Shown: positions 1 through 5,379 of the stretch, piece by piece
Numbering within the stretch: position 1 is the stretch's first letter
Layout: every line of letters starts with the position of its first letter
From: Candidatus Sulfotelmatobacter sp.
GTDB taxonomy: Bacteria > Acidobacteriota > Terriglobia > Terriglobales > SbA1
Reading direction: 5' to 3'
Assembly (NCBI GenBank): GCA_030151135.1
Contig: JASLEQ010000392.1
Coordinates: 1-5,907 of the forward strand
Length of the DNA stretch: 5,907 nt
Translations under genes and position numbers: made by a program
The notes under the pieces: model-generated
The model's database searches: none
Told to the model about the DNA's origin: nothing
What the model saw: the letters and a program-made list of their open reading frames with translations, nothing else

Positions 1-66
1 CGACTGGTGCTGAAAATTGCAGGGCAAGTTTGAGGAGACGGCTGACTTTTCGAGTGCGGGTTGGAA
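1..66. other. Short edge region downstream of recX, no gene seen
   Basis: These bases lie between the left edge and the recX stop codon. I see no ribosome binding site, no convincing start codon and no clear terminator hairpin. The stretch is too short to rule out that it belongs to a neighbouring gene outside the window. Confidence 0.4.
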
Positions 67-612
67 CTACGAGTCAGGAGTTTCGCTTTCGAGGGCGGTC
101 AGGGTCTCGTCGTCGACGTCCCACTTTTTCAGGATGCTGAAAATAGTTTTTGAAGCGAAGCCGGCGCGCAGGAGTTGGCGGAAGATGCGGGCAGTTTGCT
201 TGCGGTCCGTAGGCTTTTGCATGCGCTTTTTGCGGAGATAGTCGCGGGCGAGTTTCTCTTCGCTGACCGAGCCGAAGGCGTCGTCGACCGCCTTGTCGAT
301 GACGGAACCGTGTACGCCTCGGGTTTTCAATTCGGTGACAACGCGTGCGCGGCCGAACTTCTGATTGTCGCGACGCATCGAGGAATAGTAGGCAGCGTAC
401 TTGGAATCGTTGAGGTATCCCTGATCCTTGAGGCGGCGAACGACCAGTTCCACGAGAGTCTCGGCGTATTCGGATTCCGGCTCTTCGACCCTGGCGCGCA
501 TCAGGCGCTTCAACTCGGCGACGGTCCGCATGCGGCGAGCGAGCGCACCGACAGCATAGTCATATAAGTCGTCTTCGGAATAGTGCTTCCGGTTGGGACG
601 CGAAAACGGCAT
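67..612 (-). CDS. recX: RecX family regulatory protein (RecA modulator)
   Basis: RecX is a small cytoplasmic helical protein that binds RecA filaments and modulates, usually inhibits, RecA recombinase and coprotease activity. The 181-residue product fits the family's usual size and its repeated three-helix layout. The first unit (about residues 12-65) has the typical start YDYAVGALARR followed by VAELKRLM. The second (about 67-112) has GYLNDSKYAAYY and then FGRARVVTELKTRGV, the most recognisable RecX signature (short region, big/basic residues, then K/R-G-V/I). The third (about 138-165) is RIFRQLLRAGFASKTIFSIL. The protein is very basic, as expected for a RecA/DNA-filament binder. The ATG start is supported by the N-terminal homology, but no good Shine-Dalgarno sequence lies upstream. 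recA is not adjacent in this window. The gene follows pilT on the same strand but is separated by a terminator hairpin and a repeat, so it is probably transcribed on its own. No promoter for it could be assigned. Confidence 0.94.
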   Translation of the reverse strand: MPFSRPNRKHYSEDDLYDYAVGALARRMRTVAELKRLMRARVEEPESEYAETLVELVVRRLKDQGYLNDSKYAAYYSSMRRDNQKFGRARVVTELKTRGVHGSVIDKAVDDAFGSVSEEKLARDYLRKKRMQKPTDRKQTARIFRQLLRAGFASKTIFSILKKWDVDDETLTALESETPDS

Positions 613-639
613 GCAGTAACGATAGCGCAGTTTGGGAAT

Positions 640-708
640 AGCTATCAGCTTTCAGCTGTCAGCTTTCAGCTTTTGGCTATCGGCTCTCGGCTTTCGCTTT
701 TGGCTGGC
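640..708. repeat. Degenerate heptamer tandem repeat
   Basis: Ten head-to-tail units of about 7 bp fill this stretch. In order they are agctatc, agctttc, agctgtc, agctttc, agctttt, ggctatc, ggctctc, ggctttc, gctttt (one base short) and ggctggc. The first five share AGCT and the later ones share GGCT. Both blocks start with an -ATC unit and run to a -TTT unit, which suggests a higher-order duplication. It lies wholly between the pilT terminator and recX. Heptamer arrays of this style occur dispersed between genes in some acidobacterial and cyanobacterial genomes. That comparison is from memory; the repeat itself is read directly. Confidence 0.85.
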
Positions 709-710
709 GT

Positions 711-739
711 AAAGAAAGGGCGCAATTGCTTGCGCCCTT
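711..739 (-). terminator. Intrinsic terminator of pilT
   Basis: A perfect 10-bp inverted repeat, AAGGGCGCAA (716-725) and TTGCGCCCTT (730-739), encloses a 4-base loop. Read on the minus strand, the stem is followed by TCTTTA, so the run at the base is CCCTTTCTTTA, a modest U-tract. It begins about 60 bp past the pilT stop codon, the right place and orientation to end pilT transcription before recX. Confidence 0.8.
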
Positions 740-797
740 GGACAACTGGTTGGGTATCTTCCGCCTTCTAGCTGTTGCGCTTCTATCGTTTGCTTTT

Positions 798-1922
798 CTA
801 TCTTCCGCCGAATCCTGCGGACTGCATGGATTGCCGCGAGATATCCGCTGTGGAGGCGATGCCTTGCATACGCAGCTTGAAGTCGTCGGCATTGGAAGCG
901 TTTTCCAGAGCAGTCTCGTAATTAACGAGTCCGGCCTGGAACAGGTCCCACAAGGATTGATCGAAGGTCTGCATGCCGTACTGCGAAGTACCGGCGGAGA
1001 TGGCGTCGCGAATGGAGCGCGTTTTTTCAGGGACGAGAATACACTCGCGGATGAACGCGGTATTGATCGCGACTTCGACGGCGGGCACGCGTCCTTCAGC
1101 ATCGCAGCGACGAACGAGGCGCTGGCTGACGATGGCGCGGAGCACGGCGGCCAGCTGCATACGAATCTGCTTCTGTTCGGGCGGCGGGAAGATGGAAATG
1201 ACACGGTTGATAGTTTCGACGGCGTCGAGGGTGTGAAGGGTTGAGAACACCATGTGACCGGTTTCGGCGGCGTGCAGCGCGGTCTGAATGGTTTCGAGGT
1301 CACGCATTTCGCCGACGAGGATCACGTCGGGATCCTGACGAAGAGAAGCTCGAAGGGCGGCACCGAAGGAGGGAGTATCGACGCCGACTTCGCGCTGATT
1401 GACGTATCCCTTCTTGTCGCGATGCAGGAATTCGATTGGGTCCTCGATAGTGACGATATGTTCGGCGCGCGAGGAGTTGACGCGATCGACCATGGCAGCG
1501 AGGGTGGTGGACTTACCGGAACCGGTGACTCCGGTGACGAGCACGAGGCCGCGGGGCATGTCGCAAATCTGCTCCACGACTTTCGGAAGGAACAGTTCAT
1601 CGAGGGCGCGAATCTTGGTCGGGATGACGCGGAGGACCAATCCGACGTTCCCGCGCTGCTGGAAGATGTTCACACGGAAGCGACCGAGACCGGCGACGCC
1701 GTAGGCCATGTCGATTTCGGTGGTCTCTTTGAATTTCTGTTTCTGCCGGGCGGACATCATGCTGAAGGCCATGTTCAGCATGTCTTCTGCGCTGATGCGG
1801 GGCTGATCGGTCAGCGGCTGCAGCTCGCCGTCGATGCGGAGGTGAGGATAATTTCCCACCTTCAAATGCAAATCGCTGGCTCGCCGTTCGGTCGCAATGC
1901 GAAGCAGGTCATCAATATTCAT
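798..1922 (-). CDS. pilT: Type IV pilus twitching motility ATPase PilT
   Basis: PilT is the hexameric cytoplasmic ATPase that powers type IV pilus retraction, driving twitching motility and DNA uptake. The 374-residue product is family length. The N-terminal PAS-like domain (about 1-100) contains ASDLHLKVG near residue 16. The RecA-like domain has Walker A GVTGSGKST (131-139), the Asp box VTIEDPIEF (157-165), Walker B DPDVILVGEMRD (197-208) and the His box TGHMVFSTLHT (221-231). The C-terminal domain carries YGMQTFDQSL (315-324). I start at the ATG at 1922, not the in-frame TTG six codons upstream, because MNIDDLL is the usual N-terminus and GGGAAG lies 8 bases before it. The region that normally holds the AIRNLIRE motif is diverged (FIRECILV, about 290-297), so a PilT paralogue or PilU-like accessory retraction ATPase is possible. 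No pilB, pilC or pilin genes are in the window. Confidence 0.95.
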   Translation of the reverse strand: MNIDDLLRIATERRASDLHLKVGNYPHLRIDGELQPLTDQPRISAEDMLNMAFSMMSARQKQKFKETTEIDMAYGVAGLGRFRVNIFQQRGNVGLVLRVIPTKIRALDELFLPKVVEQICDMPRGLVLVTGVTGSGKSTTLAAMVDRVNSSRAEHIVTIEDPIEFLHRDKKGYVNQREVGVDTPSFGAALRASLRQDPDVILVGEMRDLETIQTALHAAETGHMVFSTLHTLDAVETINRVISIFPPPEQKQIRMQLAAVLRAIVSQRLVRRCDAEGRVPAVEVAINTAFIRECILVPEKTRSIRDAISAGTSQYGMQTFDQSLWDLFQAGLVNYETALENASNADDFKLRMQGIASTADISRQSMQSAGFGGR

Positions 1923-1930
1923 GCGGAGTT

Positions 1931-1936
1931 CTTCCC
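1931..1936 (-). promoter_or_regulatory. Ribosome binding site of pilT
   Basis: Minus-strand GGGAAG lies 8 bases upstream of the ATG at 1922. It favours this start over the in-frame TTG at 1940, which has no comparable site. Confidence 0.6.
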
Positions 1937-2077
1937 GCAAGTCCCATTGCCGCGGGACTCACTGTGGACGCTGTGTAGCATGATCGCCCGAATCGTCACC
2001 GCACCCAAGATGACCTAGGTAATGGACCCCAGAATGGAAATTGGACAACGGCGTGGGCTGCCGCAGGTGATGAGCGG

Positions 2078-2434
2078 CTAGTTGTGGGCGGCGGCTTTGG
2101 AGGCCTCGGCCGGAGGATGCCACTTGCGAGCCAGGGTTTCAAGCTGGGCGAGGACCTTCTCGATGTCCCGCATCTTTTCGGTGATTCCGTAGGTGACCGT
2201 CGGGGGAATGGTCTGCTGGTAGTGGCGGAAGACGAACCCGGCGTCTTCGAGGGTGCGGAGACGCTCAGTGAGGACGCGCGCGGAGATGCCGTCGATGTTC
2301 TTTTTGAGGACTCCGAAACGCATGGAGCCGTTGGAACTCAGGGACCAGAGGATGTGCATGGTCCAGGGGCGCGTCAGAAGTTCCAGAAGTCCGCTGATCG
2401 CGCAGGGAGAAGGAATTTTCGCCGCTCGTTTCAT
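2078..2434 (-). CDS. HxlR/DUF24 family winged-helix transcriptional regulator
   Basis: This is a MarR-like DNA-binding dimer of the HxlR (DUF24) family, 118 residues from the chosen start. Family features appear in order: a cysteine (Cys11) just before helix 1, WTMHILWSL (24-32), MRFGVLKKNIDGISARVLTERLRTL as the helix-turn-helix core (38-62, broken here only by helix boundaries), and the wing and following strand with PPTVTYGIT (77-85). Cys11 is the only cysteine in the protein and sits where the redox-active cysteine of B. subtilis YodB, CatR and HypR lies. I start at the ATG at 2434 because family homology begins there. An upstream in-frame ATG at 2491 would add 19 residues without family character, and neither start has a strong ribosome binding site. 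The gene is divergent from the azoreductase-DoxX unit across an AT-rich gap with repeated GTTAC motifs. It is therefore probably a local, self-regulating repressor responding to electrophiles or quinones. That role is inferred. Confidence 0.92.
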   Translation of the reverse strand: MKRAAKIPSPCAISGLLELLTRPWTMHILWSLSSNGSMRFGVLKKNIDGISARVLTERLRTLEDAGFVFRHYQQTIPPTVTYGITEKMRDIEKVLAQLETLARKWHPPAEASKAAAHN

Positions 2435-2504
2435 AGAGATCTCAGGTGATTGGATGATGCCGGGGACACGGCCGGTTCCTTTCCGATGCATTTGGCACGG
2501 AATA

Positions 2505-2563
2505 GTTATTAAGTTACTCCAAAGTTACTGATATGAAAAGAGAATAAAGTTATTTTTTGTAAC
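2505..2563. promoter_or_regulatory. Candidate operator: repeated GTTAC/GTAAC half-sites
   Basis: The AT-rich gap between the regulator and the azoreductase gene carries GTTAT at 2505-2509, GTTAC at 2513-2517, GTTAC at 2524-2528 and a 15-bp imperfect palindrome GTTAT-N5-GTAAC at 2549-2563. The sequence AAGTTACT recurs exactly 11 bp apart (2511-2518 and 2522-2529), one helical turn. DUF24 regulators such as YodB bind short inverted repeats of this general type (TACT-N7-AGTA). These elements sit between divergent genes, around the candidate promoter, which is where a repressor would act. Binding by the adjacent regulator is inferred. Confidence 0.5.
2529..2537 (+). promoter_or_regulatory. Candidate extended -10 promoter of the azoreductase operon
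   Basis: TGATATGAA reads as an extended -10 element (TG-N-TATGAA). No good -35 hexamer lies at the usual distance. Start of transcription would fall near 2544, between the two groups of GTTAC-type repeats, leaving a leader of about 65 bases. This is a weak motif match in an AT-rich stretch, so the assignment is tentative. Confidence 0.3.
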
Positions 2564-2598
2564 CAATGGAGCGATGACTCATCCAAAGAAGTGCTTTT

Positions 2599-2604
2599 GG
2601 AGGG
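2599..2604 (+). promoter_or_regulatory. Ribosome binding site of the azoreductase gene
   Basis: GGAGGG lies 5 bases before the ATG at 2610, a near-ideal Shine-Dalgarno sequence. It rules in that start over the in-frame ATG at 2574, which would add 12 unconserved residues. Confidence 0.8.
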
Positions 2605-2609
2605 TTCCA

Positions 2610-3239
2610 ATGAAACTGCTTCGCATCGATTCCAGCGCTCGCAAGAACTCAATTTCCCGGCTACTGACTTCCAAGTTTGTGGATGAGTGGCAGCGACAGC
2701 ATCCGGAGGGAGAAATAGTGGAGCGGAACCTGGCGACCACGGCTCTCCCGCACATCACGGACGAATGGGTCCATGCGGCCTATTCGGATCCCGCGAGCCA
2801 CACGACCGAACAGAAGCTGGTGCTCGCGACATCCGACGCCCTGATCCGGGAGCTCCGGCAAGCAAACCAGATCGTGATTGGAGCACCGATGTACAACTTC
2901 GCGATCCCGGCGCCGCTGAAGGCCTGGATTGATCAAGTAGTACGAGCGGGTCAAACCGTGTTGTTCGGTGCGGCGGGACCGAAGGGGCTGCTCGAAGGGA
3001 AGAAGGTGTATGTCATCACGTCGCGTGGAGGAGCATTCCGTCCGGGCACGCCGACGGAACGCTTCGATTACCAGGAGCCCTACTTGCGGCACATCCTCGG
3101 CTTCATAGGGCTGACGGATGTGACGTTTATTCATGCGGAGAACCAGAAGCCCGGGGCGCAGGGGGAAAGCGGGCGCGACGCTGCGATCGCGGAGATACGG
3201 CGAGCGACGGCCGAGGTTTCGGTGAATGCAGTGCAGTGA
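2610..3239 (+). CDS. azoR: FMN-dependent NADH-azoreductase
   Basis: AzoR-type flavodoxin-fold enzymes are homodimeric cytoplasmic FMN proteins. They use NAD(P)H to reduce azo bonds and, more relevant physiologically, quinones by two electrons, which avoids semiquinone radicals. The product is 209 residues, normal for the family. It opens with the beta strand and FMN phosphate loop LLRIDSSARKNSISR (about 3-17). It has the hallmark PMYNFAIPAPLKAWIDQVVRAG (93-114, FMN ring binding and dimer contact), the strand and loop VYVITSRGG (133-141), and LGFIGLTDVTFIHAE (163-177), all closely matching the E. coli AzoR pattern. The start at 2610 is set by the strong ribosome binding site and the MKLLRIDSS N-terminus. 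The stop is 39 bp before the DoxX gene, so the two probably form an operon, divergent from the HxlR-type regulator. The substrate in this organism is unknown; quinone reduction is the likeliest role. Confidence 0.96.
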   Translation: MKLLRIDSSARKNSISRLLTSKFVDEWQRQHPEGEIVERNLATTALPHITDEWVHAAYSDPASHTTEQKLVLATSDALIRELRQANQIVIGAPMYNFAIPAPLKAWIDQVVRAGQTVLFGAAGPKGLLEGKKVYVITSRGGAFRPGTPTERFDYQEPYLRHILGFIGLTDVTFIHAENQKPGAQGESGRDAAIAEIRRATAEVSVNAVQ

Positions 3240-3278
3240 CAAGCAACAAAATTCAATTCCATTTCGAAAGGACAATAT

Positions 3279-3722
3279 ATGGCAAGCGCTGTTAACAGTT
3301 TCTCGAATCGCTCTGGAGCCGTGGCCGCAAGTTCGGTGTCGGCGCCGGTCATCTTTCTCGGCCGTCTGCTGTTCACGGTGATTTTCCTGATGGCTGGATT
3401 CACTCACTTCATGAAGCAGACGATTGGCTTTGCGGCGTCACAAGGAGTACCGGCGGCATGGCTACTGGTGCCGGCGGCGGGCATTCTGGCGCTGCTGGGC
3501 GGGCTTTCGATCCTGCTTGGTTATCGAGCGAAGCTGGGCGCGTGGCTGATCGTAATTTTTTTGATCGGGGTCACGCCGATGCACAAGTTCTGGGGGATCT
3601 CGGATCCGATGATGCAGCAGATGCAGATGATCATGTTCCTGAAGAACCTGGCGATGATGGGAGGCGCGCTGTTCCTGACGCAGTTTGGCTCCGGGCCATG
3701 GAGCCTGGACAGGCGGAGCTAA
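3279..3722 (+). CDS. DoxX family inner-membrane protein
   Basis: This is a 147-residue protein with the four-helix DoxX layout. Membrane segments lie at about 23-43 (APVIFLGRLLFTVIFLMAG, then FTHF), 59-81, 84-100 and 118-134. The N-terminal 20 residues are Ser/Ala-rich and hydrophilic. A Met-rich patch (MMQQMQMIMF, 111-120) leads into the fourth helix (KNLAMMGGALFL), which matches the usual DoxX ending. AAAGGA at 3267-3272, 6 bases before the ATG, is a good ribosome binding site. DoxX proteins are poorly understood. Members have been tied to thiosulfate:quinone oxidoreduction (archaeal DoxD/DoxA), to redox stress complexes in mycobacteria, and to catechol/quinone resistance (CatD of B. subtilis). 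Co-transcription with an azoreductase under a DUF24 regulator favours a membrane quinone or redox-stress role here. That role is inferred; family membership is confident. Confidence 0.9.
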   Translation: MASAVNSFSNRSGAVAASSVSAPVIFLGRLLFTVIFLMAGFTHFMKQTIGFAASQGVPAAWLLVPAAGILALLGGLSILLGYRAKLGAWLIVIFLIGVTPMHKFWGISDPMMQQMQMIMFLKNLAMMGGALFLTQFGSGPWSLDRRS

Positions 3723-3735
3723 CCGGTGAAGGGTT

Positions 3736-3766
3736 CCCAGGTCCCGCAACGACGGCGAGACCTGGG
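3736..3766. terminator. Hairpin between convergent doxX and dinB-family genes
   Basis: Perfect 8-bp arms CCCAGGTC (3736-3743) and GACCTGGG (3759-3766) enclose a 15-base loop. The stem lies in the 71-bp gap between two convergent genes and could stop transcription from both sides. There is no T-tract on either strand, so it may instead be a dispersed palindromic repeat or act with other factors. Confidence 0.45.
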
Positions 3767-3793
3767 GAAGTTCGATCCGAACGACAGGAGAAG

Positions 3794-4327
3794 CTAGGCA
3801 GCGGTTTCAGCAGGGGCCTGAGGAACGAAAGGCTCGTCGTAACTGCCGCCGTAGATCGAGGGAACTTTCGATCCCATGGGGCGGAGGTAGGTAGCCAGCT
3901 CGCCGCGGTGATGGATGCTGTGGTTGTTGAGGAACCCGAGGTAGGCCACCGCGGGCAGATTGAAGACGCCGAAGAACTCGATGGGAGTGGCGAGTTGCTC
4001 GGCGGTCATGGCCTGGACGCGGGCGATTCCGCGCTTCATGTTTTCGTCGTACCAGGCGACGACTTCCGCGGAGGTTTCAGGCTTTCGCTCGGGTGATTCC
4101 ATTTTGAATTGCAGATCGGCGATGCCATCGAGGAACTGGACGTCGGTGTTCGCGATGTGCCATGCGAGTTCTTTGGCGGTGCGGGCGTTGGGGTCGGGAC
4201 GATAGTCGGACTTGGCGTCAGGCACAGCGGCGATGACGCGCTTGGTGATATCCACTTCGCGGGCGATGCCATCGAGCATCATGGCGGACATACCGAGAGC
4301 AAAATCGGGAGTGAGTCCTTGGGACAT
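3794..4327 (-). CDS. DinB family protein (putative metal-dependent four-helix protein)
   Basis: The product has 177 residues, typical for the DinB/YfiT-like superfamily of four-helix-bundle metalloproteins, whose characterised members include bacillithiol and mycothiol S-transferases and maleylpyruvate isomerase. The metal triad is visible: His57 in ELAWHIANTD (53-62), then His136 and His140 in the diagnostic HSIHHRGELATYLRPMGSKVP (136-156), matching the HxxxHRG signature. The C-terminal VPSIYGGSYDE is also common in the family. The start is set by AGAGGAG, 6 bases upstream of the ATG (4334-4340 on the opposite strand). It lies 95 bp downstream of ilvE on the same strand with a hairpin between, so it may be separately transcribed. 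The reaction is not predictable from the sequence. Transfer of a low-molecular-weight thiol to an electrophile is one possibility. The name comes from a damage-inducible gene of B. subtilis and implies no polymerase. Confidence 0.92.
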   Translation of the reverse strand: MSQGLTPDFALGMSAMMLDGIAREVDITKRVIAAVPDAKSDYRPDPNARTAKELAWHIANTDVQFLDGIADLQFKMESPERKPETSAEVVAWYDENMKRGIARVQAMTAEQLATPIEFFGVFNLPAVAYLGFLNNHSIHHRGELATYLRPMGSKVPSIYGGSYDEPFVPQAPAETAA

Positions 4328-4333
4328 AGAATT

Positions 4334-4340
4334 CTCCTCT
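4334..4340 (-). promoter_or_regulatory. Ribosome binding site of the DinB family gene
   Basis: Minus-strand AGAGGAG, 6 bases before the ATG at 4327, is a strong Shine-Dalgarno sequence that fixes the start. Confidence 0.8.
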
Positions 4341-4376
4341 AAACTGTTTTGTTATTTCCGGGCTAAAGACGCCGAA

Positions 4377-4400
4377 GGGCGCGGCCGTAAAGCCGCGCCC
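4377..4400 (-). terminator. Strong GC hairpin downstream of ilvE
   Basis: Perfect 9-bp arms GGGCGCGGC (4377-4385) and GCCGCGCCC (4392-4400) enclose a 6-base loop (cgtaaa). It begins 22 bp past the ilvE stop codon. On the minus strand the stem is followed by TTCGGCGTCTTTAG, which is only weakly U-rich. It could terminate ilvE, or it could be a dispersed palindromic repeat that happens to sit here. Confidence 0.55.
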
Positions 4401-4422
4401 CTGGATCGAATTGACGGGAGAA

Positions 4423-5370
4423 TTATACCCCGACAGGCTGCTTGCTGCGGACGGGGACTGGGGTGAGCCAGCCGTGGCGGTCGTTTTTCTCACCGCGCAC
4501 GATGCCGTAGAACTCCTTCTGCAAGAGCTTGGTGATGGGGCCCATCCCTGCGCCGGTGCCAATCTTGATTTTGTCGACGGAGCGGATTGGCGTGACTTCG
4601 GCGGCGGTGCCGGTGAAGAAGACTTCGTCGGCGATGTAGAGCATCTCGCGGGGAATCATCTGCTCGACGATGGGAATGTTGAGATCGCGCGCGATTTGCA
4701 GGATCGAGTCGCGGGTGATTCCCGGCAGGACGGAGTTGCCGAGCGGGGCGGTGATCAGGCGATCGCGATGGACGATAAAGAGATTTTCCCCGGACCCTTC
4801 GCTGACGAATCCACTCTTATCGAGAGCGATGCCCTCGACGTATCCGTTGGCGATGGCCTCCATCTTAATGAGCTGCGAGTTCATGTAATTGGCGCCGGCC
4901 TTGGCCATGGCGGGCAAGGTGTTGGGAGCGAGGCGGGTCCAGGAGGAGATGCAAACGTCCACGCCTTCGTTATCGCCGCTAAGGTACTTGCCCCACGGAT
5001 AATTGACGATGTAGACCTCGATGGGGCAGTTCAGTGGATTGACGCCGGCGTCGCCGTATCCGCGGAAGACGATGGGGCGGATGTAGCAGGGCCAGGCGCC
5101 ATTGTGGCCGACGGTCTCGAGCATGCCGCGGACGAGTTCGTCGCGGGTGAACGGGAGATCCATGCGATAGATCTTGGCGGAATCGACGAGGCGCTGCATG
5201 TGTTCGACGGCGCGAAAAATGGCGGGGCCGCTGGGGAGGTCGTAGCAGCGGATGCCTTCAAACACCGAGGAGCCATAGTGCAGCACGTGGGACATGACGT
5301 GGACGGTCGCGTCGTCCCAGTTGATCAGTTTTCCGTTATGCCAGATCTTGTCGGTCTTGGTGATGGCCAT
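4423..5370 (-). CDS. ilvE: Branched-chain amino acid aminotransferase
   Basis: IlvE is a fold-type IV PLP enzyme that interconverts Leu, Ile and Val with their 2-oxo acids using glutamate/2-oxoglutarate, the last step of branched-chain amino acid synthesis. The 315-residue product matches group I bacterial IlvE in length and sequence. It starts IWHNGKLINWDDATVHVMSH and continues HYGSSVFEGIRCY (31-43). The Schiff-base lysine is Lys157 in AKAGANY. EGIALDKSGFVSEGSGENLF (179-198) lies around the cofactor, with PGITRDSIL (216-224) for the PLP phosphate and FFTGTAAEVTPIRSVD (251-266). The C-terminus EFYGIVRGE and GWLTPV also match. The ATG at 5370 has minus-strand AGGAG 4 bases upstream; an in-frame TTG 26 codons earlier gives an unconserved extension and is rejected. 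No other ilv or leu genes are adjacent. A perfect TATAAT lies about 95 bases upstream. Confidence 0.97.
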   Translation of the reverse strand: MAITKTDKIWHNGKLINWDDATVHVMSHVLHYGSSVFEGIRCYDLPSGPAIFRAVEHMQRLVDSAKIYRMDLPFTRDELVRGMLETVGHNGAWPCYIRPIVFRGYGDAGVNPLNCPIEVYIVNYPWGKYLSGDNEGVDVCISSWTRLAPNTLPAMAKAGANYMNSQLIKMEAIANGYVEGIALDKSGFVSEGSGENLFIVHRDRLITAPLGNSVLPGITRDSILQIARDLNIPIVEQMIPREMLYIADEVFFTGTAAEVTPIRSVDKIKIGTGAGMGPITKLLQKEFYGIVRGEKNDRHGWLTPVPVRSKQPVGV

Positions 5371-5374
5371 GAGA

Positions 5375-5379
5375 CTCCT
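5375..5379 (-). promoter_or_regulatory. Ribosome binding site of ilvE
   Basis: Minus-strand AGGAG lies 4 bases before the ATG at 5370. This supports that start and argues against the longer frame that begins with TTG at 5448. Confidence 0.75.

Noticed and set aside
677..1303. 208-codon open frame on the minus strand overlapping pilT in another frame
   Set aside because: It is Ser/Pro/Arg-rich and runs through the terminator and repeat, so it is an out-of-frame shadow of pilT.
1254..2018. 254-codon open frame on the plus strand opposite pilT
   Set aside because: It is antisense to a clear PilT with Walker A and B. It has no family signature and no good ribosome binding site.
2013..2020. 8-bp palindrome ACCTAGGT upstream of pilT
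   Set aside because: Too short and unsupported by any neighbouring motif to call an operator.
2435..2491. 19-residue N-terminal extension of the HxlR-type regulator from the ATG at 2491
   Set aside because: It cannot be excluded, but DUF24 proteins normally start a few residues before the conserved cysteine, the extension has no family character, and no ribosome binding site precedes it.
2492..2509. TTGGCACGGAATAGTTATT-like sequence as a sigma-54 promoter
   Set aside because: The -24 half TGGCACG is good, but the required GC of the -12 element is missing at the correct spacing.
2661..3407. 248-codon open frame on the minus strand opposite the azoreductase and start of doxX
   Set aside because: It is rich in Arg/His/Cys/Ser with no recognisable domain, spans two real genes on the other strand and is a shadow.
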